From positions 62,001-126,000 of the forward strand of contig NZ_ATZI01000004.1 in assembly GCF_000428125.1 (NCBI RefSeq): 64,000 nt of DNA, given 5' to 3'. The notes under the pieces were generated by a model. The model was not told where the DNA came from and did not search any database. It saw nothing but the letters and a program-made list of their open reading frames with translations. The DNA comes from Bacteroides graminisolvens DSM 19988 = JCM 15093 (lineage in GTDB: Bacteria; Bacteroidota; Bacteroidia; Bacteroidales; Bacteroidaceae). How positions within the stretch are numbered: the first letter of the stretch is position 1; the number at the start of each line of letters is the position of its first letter. Of the stretch, positions 27,308-36,731 are shown piece by piece. The position numbers were made by a program, and so were the translations under genes.

Positions 27308-29680
27308 ATGAAAAAAGTTTGTTTGTTTCTCTTTACTCTATTAACATCTGCCATGGCCAGCAGCCAGATGCAGAAGTCTACCTACCGAATACAACCATTC
27401 CCGCTTTCGGATGTACGCTTGCTCGATAGCCCTTTCAGGCATGCTGAAGATTTGGATATTCAATATCTATTGGAATTGAATGCCGACAGGCTACTCGCTC
27501 CTTACAGGAAAGAGGCTGGTTTAGCACCCAAGGCGCCCAATTACACCAATTGGGAAAACACCGGACTCGACGGACACATTGGTGGTCATTATCTGGCAGC
27601 ATTGTCACAAATGTATGCAGCAACAGGAAATGCGCAGATCAAAGGACGTCTTGATTATATGCTGTCGGAGCTGAAAGCATGCCAAGATGCCGCAGGGAAT
27701 GGATATTTATGTGGCGTACCTGGCGGTAAGGCCATGTGGGAGGAAATAGCAAAGGGAAACATTCGAGCTTCATCTTTTGGATTGAATGACAAATGGGTGC
27801 CGCTGTACAATATTCACAAGATTTTTGCCGGACTGCGTGATGCTTATACGTATGCAGGTAGTGAAGAGGCTTATACTATGCTTATAAAGCTGACGGATTG
27901 GATGGATCAGTTGGTGGCTCCTTTAACCGATGAACAAATGCAAGATATGTTGCGAAGTGAACACGGTGGTTTGAATGAGATTTTTGCTGATGTGGCTGCC
28001 TTTACCGGAAAAGAAAAATATGTGAAGCTGGGCAGACGGTTTTCTCATCAAAGCTTGTTAACCCCTTTGTTGCAGCAGGAAGACAAGCTAACTGGCATGC
28101 ATGCGAATACTCAGATTCCCAAGGTGATTGGTTTTGAAAGAATAGCCGAAGTAGAGGGTGACGAAGCCTGGCATGGTGCCGCTCGTTTCTTCTGGCAAAC
28201 CGTTACCACCAACCGTTCCGTCAGCATAGGTGGTAACAGCGTGCGTGAGCACTTTCATCCGGCCAATGATTTTTCGTCGATGATGCATGACGTGCAAGGT
28301 CCCGAAACCTGCAATACATATAACATGTTGAGACTGACCAAGTTGTTGTATCAGGTTGATGGAGGCAGTAATTACATGGATTACTACGAAAAAGCGCTTT
28401 ATAATCACATCTTGTCCACACAAAACAGTAAGACTGGTGGCTTTGTTTATTTTACTCCCATGCGTTCCGGGCATTACCGTGTTTACTCTCAGCCACAAAC
28501 CAGTTTCTGGTGTTGTGTAGGGTCGGGCCTTGAAAACCACGCTCGCTATGGAGAAATGATTTATGCACATCATGAAAAGGATGTATACGTAAATCTGTTT
28601 ATACCTTCAAAACTGGATTGGAAAGAGCAAGGCTTAGTCATAGAACAGCATTCGGCTTTTCCGGAACAGAGCTACACGGAGCTAACCGTTATTCCTCGTA
28701 GGAAGAGTGAGTTTACTCTTTATGTCCGAAAACCAGAGTGGGCAGATAACTGTCGCATGCTTGTAAACGGTCAGGTTTATAGTGCTCAACCTAATGATCA
28801 CGGTTATCTGGCAGTTCAGCGTACGTGGAAAAAGAACGACGTGGTACGATTTGAATTTGATATGCCTGTTCGCGTAGAAGCATTGCCCGATAAATCGTCT
28901 TATTATTCCATCTTATATGGTCCGGTTGTGCTGGCTGCCCAAATGGGAGAAGACAAAATGAACGGGATGTTTGCAGATGACAGCAGAGGCGGGCACATTG
29001 CTTCCGGTCCTCAGTTACCCTTGGCCAAGATGCCCGTTATTGTGGGCACGCCTGACGAGATAATCGGGCGGATCAGAAAAGATGCTGTGAAGCCGTTGAC
29101 TTTTTATCTGGAAGGTGTGTACCCCGAGAACGAAAGTCCCATGGAGCTAGTCCCGTTTTACCAGTTGCAGGAATGCAGGTACATGGTTTATTGGAACTTG
29201 GTTTCTCAATCGGATTTGGCTGAACAACAGAAGAAGTTGGCCGAGCAAGAACAAAAACAAATGGAGCTAGATGCCGTTACGCTCGACAGAGTTATTTGTG
29301 GGGAGCAACAACCGGAGTCTGATCATTTTATGGAGATGTTCAACTCAAACACAGGTTCCGATGAGGATCTTCATTGGCGGGAAGCGAGAGATAACGGTTG
29401 GTTTAGTTATCTGATGAAAACGCAGACAGATACTGTCGCCCAAATACGTATTGTTTATAAAGGTCTTCCAAACAGGGATGCAACTGTATGGGCCAATGAT
29501 GTGAAAGTGGGTACCTTGACGTCTGTCGTTTCCAATGAACTCTCCATCAGTGAGTTTGCGTTGCCGCAAGCATTGCAAGGAGAGAAACAATTACGTGTTA
29601 AGATTGGTACGGCAACCTCAAAAGGTACGGTGCGTATTTATGAGGTGAGGCTGGTTAAGAACGCTGAACCTACTAAATAG
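27308..29680 (+). CDS. GH127/GH146-type beta-L-arabinofuranosidase
   Basis: This 790-residue secreted protein (signal about 1-19) belongs to the old DUF1680 family. The (alpha/alpha)6 core opens with DVRLLDSPFRHAEDL. The zinc/cysteine site is visible: PETC with E333 and C335, and FWCC with C402 (the likely nucleophile) and C403. These match the Glu-Cys-Cys-Cys cluster of HypBA1. C-terminal beta-domains run from about 430 to 790, with a charged linker (EQQKKLAEQEQKQ) near 640. These enzymes remove beta-L-arabinofuranose from plant glycans. With the GH51 gene nearby it points to an arabinose-rich substrate. The subfamily (GH127 versus GH146) was not resolved. Confidence 0.9.
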   Translation: MKKVCLFLFTLLTSAMASSQMQKSTYRIQPFPLSDVRLLDSPFRHAEDLDIQYLLELNADRLLAPYRKEAGLAPKAPNYTNWENTGLDGHIGGHYLAALSQMYAATGNAQIKGRLDYMLSELKACQDAAGNGYLCGVPGGKAMWEEIAKGNIRASSFGLNDKWVPLYNIHKIFAGLRDAYTYAGSEEAYTMLIKLTDWMDQLVAPLTDEQMQDMLRSEHGGLNEIFADVAAFTGKEKYVKLGRRFSHQSLLTPLLQQEDKLTGMHANTQIPKVIGFERIAEVEGDEAWHGAARFFWQTVTTNRSVSIGGNSVREHFHPANDFSSMMHDVQGPETCNTYNMLRLTKLLYQVDGGSNYMDYYEKALYNHILSTQNSKTGGFVYFTPMRSGHYRVYSQPQTSFWCCVGSGLENHARYGEMIYAHHEKDVYVNLFIPSKLDWKEQGLVIEQHSAFPEQSYTELTVIPRRKSEFTLYVRKPEWADNCRMLVNGQVYSAQPNDHGYLAVQRTWKKNDVVRFEFDMPVRVEALPDKSSYYSILYGPVVLAAQMGEDKMNGMFADDSRGGHIASGPQLPLAKMPVIVGTPDEIIGRIRKDAVKPLTFYLEGVYPENESPMELVPFYQLQECRYMVYWNLVSQSDLAEQQKKLAEQEQKQMELDAVTLDRVICGEQQPESDHFMEMFNSNTGSDEDLHWREARDNGWFSYLMKTQTDTVAQIRIVYKGLPNRDATVWANDVKVGTLTSVVSNELSISEFALPQALQGEKQLRVKIGTATSKGTVRIYEVRLVKNAEPTK

Positions 29681-29695
29681 GACTATAATTCTACC

Positions 29696-29724
29696 TTGCT
29701 ATTGGGCAAAATAACGTATATTTG
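29696..29724 (+). promoter_or_regulatory. Promoter of the second HTCS gene
   Basis: TTG (29696-29698) and TATATTTG (29717-29724) are separated by 18 bp, matching the -33/-7 pattern. The leader would be about 20 nt to the ATG at 29752. The HTCS is therefore probably transcribed on its own, apart from GH127. Confidence 0.6.
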
Positions 29725-29751
29725 CGTCATTGGTTTACTAAAATCTGAGAT

Positions 29752-32700
29752 ATGCAAAAACGCTGTTTTGCCCAATATATTACTTGGTTGTTCTTTTTGA
29801 TCACCGCCATCGTTTCTGTTCATGCTGAAAATCGTGATTTGATCACTCGTTTGAAGTTCAAACAACTCTCTACCATTAACGGTTTGCCTACCAATGAAGT
29901 CCGACGCCTCTACCAAGATAAAGACGGATACATCTGGATTGCCACAACAAGCGGACTCTGCTTGTATGATGCGTATCAGGTAAAAATATACAAATCGAAT
30001 TTATACTCTCCCAATTTGTTTAGCAACAACAACATTCGCTGTGTGTCTGAAGATAATGATCATAACCTGTGGATAGGAACCAATAACGGGGTGAATATAC
30101 TCAATAAGCGAACAGGAGCTATTCGCCAGATACTCGATAATCGTTTTCACAATAGTGTGGTCAATACCATCAAGACCACCCGTTCGGGAGTCACTTTCAT
30201 CGGGACAGACCGGGAGTTGTTTCGCTACGATGCCCATTTGGATTCTTGTGTTATATGTGTGTCGGAAACCGATAAAGATCTTAATTCACGCTTGTACAAT
30301 GTGCAACATTTATATGAAGACTCACAGGATCAGTTATGGATAGCCACTAGCTACGGACTGATTCGATATGATGTAGCACGCAACAAATATCATCTTTACT
30401 CGCTTCCTTCCGCACACTTTGTTTTCGAAGACAGTAAACACCGCATCTGGGTTGGAACGTATGGATCCGGATTATATCTGATGGAAAATCCTTACCAGCC
30501 GAGTGAGGTTGTGTGGCATTCGTTTAATCATCGTTCGGGTGATGCCAATAGTTTGGGAGATAACGTGGTGTATGCCATGGAAGAAGATCTGAATACGAAA
30601 ACACTCTGGGTAGGTACCCGCAGTGGTCTCTCAATCCTTGATTACAAACCATCCGGTACACAGTTTATCAATTACCAGCCCGGACGCAATTCTTCCTTTT
30701 TCTCCTTTAATGAAGTGAATGCCATTATCCGAGACAACCAGGGAATTATGTGGCTGGGTATGCTTGGAGGAGGCGTGGGGTATGTTTCAACTAACAAACC
30801 GATGTTTCAGCTGGATGCTTTGCCCGATGTGAAAGAAACACTGACGTCAAACGCGGTAAGAAGTATTTTAGTTGATCATACCGGTATGCTCTGGATGGGT
30901 ATCGGTAGCTATGGTTTCATCGTGAAGAATCCGAAGACCGGTGAGTGGAAACACTATAGAGACTACCCCGATTTTGCTGAGTATCCCGATTTACCAACTA
31001 TCAATACATTTATGCAGTCGCGTTACGATCACAAAATATGGCTTGGAACGTTTAATTCAGGGATTTATATTTTTGATGGGAGTCAAAGACCGGGACACCG
31101 CGTGAGTCGCATTGCCCAGTATACGCATGGCTGGCTACCCAGTTCGTGTGTATACGGTATAAAAGAAGATTCAAACCGCAATTACTGGATTGCCACCCGG
31201 TCGGGACTTGCCTTATACACGGCTGCCCGTAAAGGGTACAACCTCACGCAGAATGTTTACCCCGGCTTTTTCTATTGTGTGGAGCAAGATAGTAAAGGAT
31301 ATATTTGGGCGGGCAGCGGAAGTTATGGAGTTTTGCGGATTACTTCCTCGGGCTCTGCTCCGGAAGATGTGCGCTTTACCGAATACTCACCTCGAAATGG
31401 TAAACTGAACTGTTCTGATGTACAATGTATTTATCAGGATAGTAAGAAGAGGCTTTGGCTGGGAACGGATGGAGGCGGACTCAACCTTTATGATGCTGCT
31501 CAGGATAAGTTTGTAGCCGTTAGCTCGTTGCTGAATATTCCCGGTGACGGAGTTTTCTCTATTCAGGAAGATAAATTGGGTAATTTATGGATGGGAACCA
31601 ATGTCGGATTAATCAAACTCTCCATTCAAAACGGTGTGGACAAGGGAACTTATCGACTTTACACCCGTGAGTTCGGCTTACAGGGAAACATCTTTTTGAG
31701 AGGTGCTTCTTTTAAATCAAAATCGGGTGAACTATTCTTCGGTGGTCACAACGGTTACAACTATTTTTATCCCGAATCGGTGAAAGACAATGGCATTCAA
31801 CTGCCTATTGCTATTACTGATATAAAGATCTACAACCAGTCGTGGGGGGCGCTAGATAAAGAAACAAAAAGCGAAATATCTAAGTATGCGCCCGGTTATA
31901 CACAAGAAATTGTACTTGATTATAACCAAAATAACTTCAGCATTGAGTTTGCTGCGTTGAATTATGTGGCGCCTATGCAATGCATGTATGCCTATCGCTT
32001 GAAGGGTTTCGATAAACAATGGCAATACACCGATGCCTCCCGACGCTTTGCCTATTACAATAACCTGGATGCCGGAACGTATGAATTTGAGCTCAAAGCT
32101 TCGAATGAAGGAGGAATCTGGACCGATAAACCATTGTCTATCAAGGTGGTCATTTTACCTCCTCCCTGGAAAACATGGTGGGCTTATACCATCTATTTTA
32201 TTTTACTGATTGGTATTGCCTATTACTTCTATAAGGTTGCCAAAAACCGTATAGCGCTTAAGAATTTGGTTCATCTCAAAGAAATAGAACGTTCCAAATC
32301 TGAAGAATTAAACCATGCCAAATTACAATTCTTTACGAACATAACCCACGAGTTATTAACTCCGCTTACGATTATATCGGCTACGGTTGACGAGTTGAAG
32401 ATGCAGGCACCTCAACATACTGATTTGTATGGGGTAATGAACAATAACATCAGACGATTGATTCGTTTGCTGCAACAAATATTGGAGTTCCGTAAAGCGG
32501 AGACCGGCAATCTGAAATTAAAAGTATCGCCGGGTGACGTAGCTGCCTTTGTGAAGAATGAAGCTGAATGTTTCTTACCTTTAGTTAAGAAGCGTAAGCT
32601 GCATTTCTCTGTTATTTGTGATCCGGAGTCCATCATGGGATATTTTGATCCGGATAAACTCGATAAGATATTATATAACTTGTTATCGAATGCAGCTAAA

Positions 32701-33870
32701 TACAATAATGCAGGTGGGTTTGTACAAGTCAACCTGTCGTATGACAGTGATAAAGACTTTATCCTTTTACGAGTACGAGACAACGGCAAGGGCATTTCCG
32801 AGGAAGGAAAGAAGAATCTTTTCAAGCGATTTTATGAAGGAGATTACCGTAAATTTAATACCATTGGAACCGGCATTGGTTTGGCGTTGACAAAAGACTT
32901 GGTTGAGCTGCACGGCGGAAGCATTTCTGTGGAGAGCGAAATTGATAAAGGAACTACTTTCTTTGTCAGGTTGCCTATAGACAAGTCTTACTTCAAGGAT
33001 GAAGAGGTAGACGAAGAAACCCTTCCTGTACAGAAAACTATTTCGGGTATGGATGATAACACGAGCCATGTTGTACGGGCAAGTGGGAACAAGCCTCATT
33101 CGATCTTATTGCTGGAAGATAACAATGAACTGCTTCAGCTAATGGTTAGGTTGCTGGGGCGCGATTACAATGTGTTTACCGGAGCTAATGGAAAAGAAGG
33201 ATTAGAAATACTGGAAAACGAAGACATTGATTTGGTCGTTTCTGATATTATGATGCCCGAGATGGACGGAATTGAAGTGTGCCGTTACATAAAAGAACGG
33301 TTAGACTACAGCCACATACCCATTATACTGTTGACAGCCAAGAACACTGAAGAAGACAGAGCGGAAGCTTATGAATCGGGTGCAGACGCTTTCATCAGCA
33401 AGCCCTTTAACCTGCCTGTGTTGCATGCACGCATTAAGAATTTGCTGAAGTATAAAGAACGTATGGCACGTGATTTCAAGAATCAGCTTGTTTTTGAAGT
33501 GAAAGATTTGCATTACACCAGTCTGGATGAAGAGTTTATGCAGCGTGCTATCGAATGTGTGAATAAACATTTGAGCGATCCCGATTTTGACCAGCCCCAG
33601 TTTATAGACGAGATGGGAACAAGCAAATCAACGTTATACAAAAAACTCAAATCGCTTACCGGACTTAATACATCAGCCTTTATTCGTAACATTCGTTTAA
33701 AAGCTGCTTGTCAGATCATGGAGGAGAAACATTCCATACGTATATCCGAATTGGCTTATGCGGTAGGGTTTAATGATCCTAAATACTTTAGTGCCTGCTT
33801 TAAAAAAGAGTTCGGCATGCTCCCCTCAGAGTATATTGAGCGTTTTGTACCCGATAATACCACTTTATAA
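29752..33870 (+). CDS. Hybrid two-component system sensor/regulator (HTCS) of the arabinogalactan-type region
   Basis: This 1372-residue protein has a signal or first anchor (about 1-25), beta-propeller repeats (LWIGT, LWVGT, LWMGT; about 35-700), a Y_Y_Y domain ending near 800 and a transmembrane helix (about 808-828). HisKA follows with H866 in THELLTPL, then HATPase (NAAKYN, DNGKGIS, GTGIGLAL; about 963-1067), a receiver with D1165 in SDIMMPE and K in SKPF, and an AraC helix-turn-helix (about 1280-1367). It lies between GH127 and GH51 with its own promoter. It probably responds to an arabinogalactan-derived sugar and drives the GH51 gene and the susCD-enzyme operon from 36732. The domain assignment is certain and the ligand is inferred. 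Confidence 0.94.
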   Translation: MQKRCFAQYITWLFFLITAIVSVHAENRDLITRLKFKQLSTINGLPTNEVRRLYQDKDGYIWIATTSGLCLYDAYQVKIYKSNLYSPNLFSNNNIRCVSEDNDHNLWIGTNNGVNILNKRTGAIRQILDNRFHNSVVNTIKTTRSGVTFIGTDRELFRYDAHLDSCVICVSETDKDLNSRLYNVQHLYEDSQDQLWIATSYGLIRYDVARNKYHLYSLPSAHFVFEDSKHRIWVGTYGSGLYLMENPYQPSEVVWHSFNHRSGDANSLGDNVVYAMEEDLNTKTLWVGTRSGLSILDYKPSGTQFINYQPGRNSSFFSFNEVNAIIRDNQGIMWLGMLGGGVGYVSTNKPMFQLDALPDVKETLTSNAVRSILVDHTGMLWMGIGSYGFIVKNPKTGEWKHYRDYPDFAEYPDLPTINTFMQSRYDHKIWLGTFNSGIYIFDGSQRPGHRVSRIAQYTHGWLPSSCVYGIKEDSNRNYWIATRSGLALYTAARKGYNLTQNVYPGFFYCVEQDSKGYIWAGSGSYGVLRITSSGSAPEDVRFTEYSPRNGKLNCSDVQCIYQDSKKRLWLGTDGGGLNLYDAAQDKFVAVSSLLNIPGDGVFSIQEDKLGNLWMGTNVGLIKLSIQNGVDKGTYRLYTREFGLQGNIFLRGASFKSKSGELFFGGHNGYNYFYPESVKDNGIQLPIAITDIKIYNQSWGALDKETKSEISKYAPGYTQEIVLDYNQNNFSIEFAALNYVAPMQCMYAYRLKGFDKQWQYTDASRRFAYYNNLDAGTYEFELKASNEGGIWTDKPLSIKVVILPPPWKTWWAYTIYFILLIGIAYYFYKVAKNRIALKNLVHLKEIERSKSEELNHAKLQFFTNITHELLTPLTIISATVDELKMQAPQHTDLYGVMNNNIRRLIRLLQQILEFRKAETGNLKLKVSPGDVAAFVKNEAECFLPLVKKRKLHFSVICDPESIMGYFDPDKLDKILYNLLSNAAKYNNAGGFVQVNLSYDSDKDFILLRVRDNGKGISEEGKKNLFKRFYEGDYRKFNTIGTGIGLALTKDLVELHGGSISVESEIDKGTTFFVRLPIDKSYFKDEEVDEETLPVQKTISGMDDNTSHVVRASGNKPHSILLLEDNNELLQLMVRLLGRDYNVFTGANGKEGLEILENEDIDLVVSDIMMPEMDGIEVCRYIKERLDYSHIPIILLTAKNTEEDRAEAYESGADAFISKPFNLPVLHARIKNLLKYKERMARDFKNQLVFEVKDLHYTSLDEEFMQRAIECVNKHLSDPDFDQPQFIDEMGTSKSTLYKKLKSLTGLNTSAFIRNIRLKAACQIMEEKHSIRISELAYAVGFNDPKYFSACFKKEFGMLPSEYIERFVPDNTTL

Positions 33871-33878
33871 CAATTACC

Positions 33879-36293
33879 ATGAAAAAACACATGCTGAGCA
33901 TCATGCTTTTATTATCTGCCGGTTGGGTTTGCGCAAACCAGCCCGACTCCGTTTATGTGAAAGGATATACCACGGCTAAAAACAACTACAAAGACGGATT
34001 GCACCTTGCTTATAGTATCGATGGGAAACATTGGCAGCCTGTAGCCGATGAGTTTTCATTTCTGAAAAGCGATTACGGTCGCTGGGGAGCAGAGAAGCGA
34101 ATGATTAACCCGCAGCTGTTACGTGCACAGAATGGTACGTGGCATTGTCTTTTTGACGTGAATGAACGCGATGGAGTAGTAGGTGTGGCTTCGTCCAAGG
34201 ATTTGATTCTTTGGACGCCGCAAGATTATTATGTAGGCAACTCCGGTGAGGTAGATAAATACCTGCTCTCACAAGGTCTTGATAAGAAATCAAATACTGT
34301 GTTTAAAGTTCCTTATCAGGTAGTGCAGCGATTAGTAGATCACAGCATGGTAACCGCATACAAGAATGAAAAAAATGCTGAAACGGCAGAAAGCTTTGCT
34401 GCCCGTCATGCTGATTTGAAACCTGTTAGTGCTACGCTTAACATCAACCAAGAAGACAGAAAACCTATTAGCGACAAGCTCATAGGCGTATTCTTTGAAG
34501 ATATTAATTATGCAGCCGACGGTGGGTTGTACGCCGAGCTGATACAAAACCGTGATTTTGAATACACGAGCAAAGACAAGAAAGAATGGAACAGTCTCAC
34601 CGCATGGACAAGCAAGGGCTCGGTGCGTGTTGAAACCGCCAACCCTCTGCACGATAACAACAAACATTACGCCTTGCTGGGCAGCGGACAAACTCTGATT
34701 AATGAAGGTTTTAACGGCATTGCCATTCAAACGGGCGAGAAATATGATTTCTCTGTGTTTGTTAAGGCTTCTTCTGCATCCTTGTTTTCTGTGAGACTAA
34801 TCGATGCAGCCGGTAAGTCCCTGTCGAACGAGTTAGTGTTATCTGCGACTTCACGTTCGGCTGCCAATGGCTGGAAGAAAATAGAGAAAGTGCTTACGGC
34901 AACAGCTACGGTTCCCGATGCCCGATTGGAGATTAAAGCAGTGAAGGTAGCTTCCGATGAGCAGCTTGCAGTAGATATGGTTTCACTGTTTCCACAAAAA
35001 ACATTTAGGAACCGCAAGAACGGACTGCGCAAAGATCTGGCACAGATGATAGCCGATATTAAACCGCGTTTTGTACGTTTTCCCGGAGGATGTGTAGCTC
35101 ACGGAAACGGTATGGACAATATCTATAATTGGAAGCATACCATCGGCAAACTAGAAGAACGCAAGCCCGATTTTAACCTTTGGGGGTACCATCAAACCAA
35201 AGGATTGGGATATTTTGAGTATTTTCAATATTGTGAAGACATCGGGGCGGAACCGTTACCTGTTTTGGCTGCCGGCGTACCTTGTCAGAACTCCGCTCAC
35301 AATCATGCTACCGGTTTGGCGGGACAACAAGGAGGCATTCCGATGGAGCACATGGACGAGTATGTTCAAGATGTGCTGGATTTGATAGAATGGGCTACTG
35401 GCGACAAGTCGACCGTTTGGGGACGTAAGCGTGCTGAGGCGGGACATCCCAAACCTTTTCACCTGAAATACCTCGGAATAGGCAATGAAGACTTAATCTC
35501 TACAGCCTTCAAAGAACGGTTTGACATGATTTACAAAGCAGTAAAAACCCAGTATCCCGAGATAACGGTCATTGGTACGGTAGGACCTTTCTACGAAGGT
35601 TCCGATTATGAGTTTGGGTGGGATTTCGCTTCCAAACTTGAGGTACCTATGGTTGATGAACACTATTACGTAGCCCCAACCTGGATGATTAATAACCAGC
35701 GTTATTATGATAAGTATGATCGTAACAAGCCTAAAGTCTACCTGGGCGAATATGCCACTTGGGGCAATACCCTTTACAATGCACTGTCCGAAGCCCTTCA
35801 TTTGTGCAACGTAGAGCGAAATGCAGACATTGTTTCCATGACCTCGTATGCTCCTTTATTGGCAAAAGAAGGTTTTACGCAGTGGAATCCGGATTTGATT
35901 TACTTCAATAACACCGACGTAAATCCTACGATTAATTACGAAGTACAAAAACTGTTTGGAAATTATTCCGGTGAGGAATACATAGCTAGTGATTTAACGG
36001 TTGATAACCCGAGTGCCGAGATACAAAAACGGATCGTTCAATCTGTTGTGCGCAACAAAGAAAACGGCAATCTTATCGTTAAGTTGGTGAATTTGCTTCC
36101 GGTTGAAACAACCGTTGAGCTGTCAAACCTGAAAATTCAGGGAAGCGTCATAAAGCGGACGGTTTTAAGAGGAAACCCATCCGATAAGAAAGCTGTTCCT
36201 GTTTCAGACCGATGGGTACCGAATGAAGATAAGATAATACTTCCGGCTTATTCTTTTGTCGTACTTGAACTCATTCCGCCTTTTGCTACATAA
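33879..36293 (+). CDS. GH51 alpha-L-arabinofuranosidase with an N-terminal GH43-like segment
   Basis: This 804-residue secreted enzyme (signal about 1-19) has the GH51 catalytic barrel at about residues 380-640. Acid/base is E537 in GIGNEDL and nucleophile is E594 in MVDEHYY. A C-terminal beta domain (about 650-800) is typical of family 51. A CBM-like sandwich (about 220-370) precedes the barrel. Residues 28-140 resemble one or two blades of a GH43 propeller (LHLAYSIDGKHW, NPQLLRAQNGTWHCLF), too short to be a working GH43. The gene begins 8 bp after the HTCS stop. It would remove alpha-L-arabinofuranose side chains in the periplasm. Confidence 0.93.
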   Translation: MKKHMLSIMLLLSAGWVCANQPDSVYVKGYTTAKNNYKDGLHLAYSIDGKHWQPVADEFSFLKSDYGRWGAEKRMINPQLLRAQNGTWHCLFDVNERDGVVGVASSKDLILWTPQDYYVGNSGEVDKYLLSQGLDKKSNTVFKVPYQVVQRLVDHSMVTAYKNEKNAETAESFAARHADLKPVSATLNINQEDRKPISDKLIGVFFEDINYAADGGLYAELIQNRDFEYTSKDKKEWNSLTAWTSKGSVRVETANPLHDNNKHYALLGSGQTLINEGFNGIAIQTGEKYDFSVFVKASSASLFSVRLIDAAGKSLSNELVLSATSRSAANGWKKIEKVLTATATVPDARLEIKAVKVASDEQLAVDMVSLFPQKTFRNRKNGLRKDLAQMIADIKPRFVRFPGGCVAHGNGMDNIYNWKHTIGKLEERKPDFNLWGYHQTKGLGYFEYFQYCEDIGAEPLPVLAAGVPCQNSAHNHATGLAGQQGGIPMEHMDEYVQDVLDLIEWATGDKSTVWGRKRAEAGHPKPFHLKYLGIGNEDLISTAFKERFDMIYKAVKTQYPEITVIGTVGPFYEGSDYEFGWDFASKLEVPMVDEHYYVAPTWMINNQRYYDKYDRNKPKVYLGEYATWGNTLYNALSEALHLCNVERNADIVSMTSYAPLLAKEGFTQWNPDLIYFNNTDVNPTINYEVQKLFGNYSGEEYIASDLTVDNPSAEIQKRIVQSVVRNKENGNLIVKLVNLLPVETTVELSNLKIQGSVIKRTVLRGNPSDKKAVPVSDRWVPNEDKIILPAYSFVVLELIPPFAT

Positions 36294-36306
36294 AATGCGT
36301 GAAAAA

Positions 36307-36410
36307 AAGTATCACCAAGTATCACCAACCGCGTAGTAGACTGTCTTACAGGTTACTATGTGTGATACTTGCCTGAAATAAAGCCTCACCAAGTATCACC
36401 AAGTATCACC
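36307..36410. repeat. 10-bp tandem repeats AAGTATCACC with one inverted copy
   Basis: AAGTATCACC occurs twice in tandem at 36307-36326. A degenerate copy AAGCCTCACC plus two exact copies lie at 36381-36410. Between them at 36362-36370 is GTGATACTT, the reverse complement. The copies can pair with the central inverted copy in alternative ways. There are no spacers of CRISPR size. The repeats begin right after the GH51 stop, in a 438-bp gap without a gene. Confidence 0.75.
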
Positions 36411-36417
36411 AATATTT

Positions 36418-36540
36418 GCTGGTGAACAAACCTCATCTCCACCCGGATGTATACACTTTGTACACCCCCATGTATATGGTCTGTAGATCCGGGTGTACAA
36501 GTATCCTACACCCCCATGTACACGAGGTTTCTTCACCGGC
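36418..36540. repeat. Nested 123-bp imperfect palindrome in the GH51-susC gap
   Basis: The outer arms 36418-36434 and 36524-36540 (GGTGAACAAACCTC against GAGGTTTCTTCACC at the core) pair at 15 of 17 positions. Inner arms CACCCGGAT (36440-36448) and ATCCGGGTG (36487-36495) pair perfectly. TACACCCCCATGTA occurs twice, at 36461-36474 and 36507-36520. This layout suggests a folded RNA or a small non-autonomous repeat element rather than ordinary spacer DNA. No ORF is supported inside it. Confidence 0.7.
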
Positions 36541-36587
36541 AATTCATCTTTATAAACCAAGCGTAACACTCATAGCACCTTTCAAAT

Positions 36588-36633
36588 AGGTGGAATTATG
36601 GTTTAAAAAGGGTTATGAACCATAATTCTACCT
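36588..36633 (+). promoter_or_regulatory. 16-bp inverted repeat upstream of the third susC promoter
   Basis: AGGTGGAATTATGGTT (36588-36603) pairs with 36618-36633 with a single G-T mismatch and a 14-nt loop. TTTTAAGAC follows. It lies 41 bp upstream of the likely -7 box. It may be a terminator closing transcription from GH51 or a binding site for a regulator. Confidence 0.5.
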
Positions 36634-36673
36634 TTTAAGACTCTGTATAAACCTTTATTAAAGTTAACGTACG

Positions 36674-36681
36674 TAAATTTG
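36674..36681 (+). promoter_or_regulatory. -7 promoter box of the third susC operon
   Basis: TAAATTTG matches TAnnTTTG exactly, 50 bp before the susC ATG. A recognisable TTTG -33 box is lacking, which is usual for promoters that need an activator such as an HTCS. Confidence 0.5.
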
Positions 36682-36731
36682 TCTCAGTAATTTTTTTGAA
36701 TCCGAATGTTTAATCTTTAAATTAGAGTGCA

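Noticed and set aside
28088-28573. Minus-strand frame of 161 codons inside GH127
   Set aside because: GH127 is intact with its metal-site cysteines in this interval. The antisense frame has no family features.
36307-36410. CRISPR-like array
   Set aside because: The repeat unit is only 10 bp, copies abut without spacers, one copy is inverted, and no cas genes are present.
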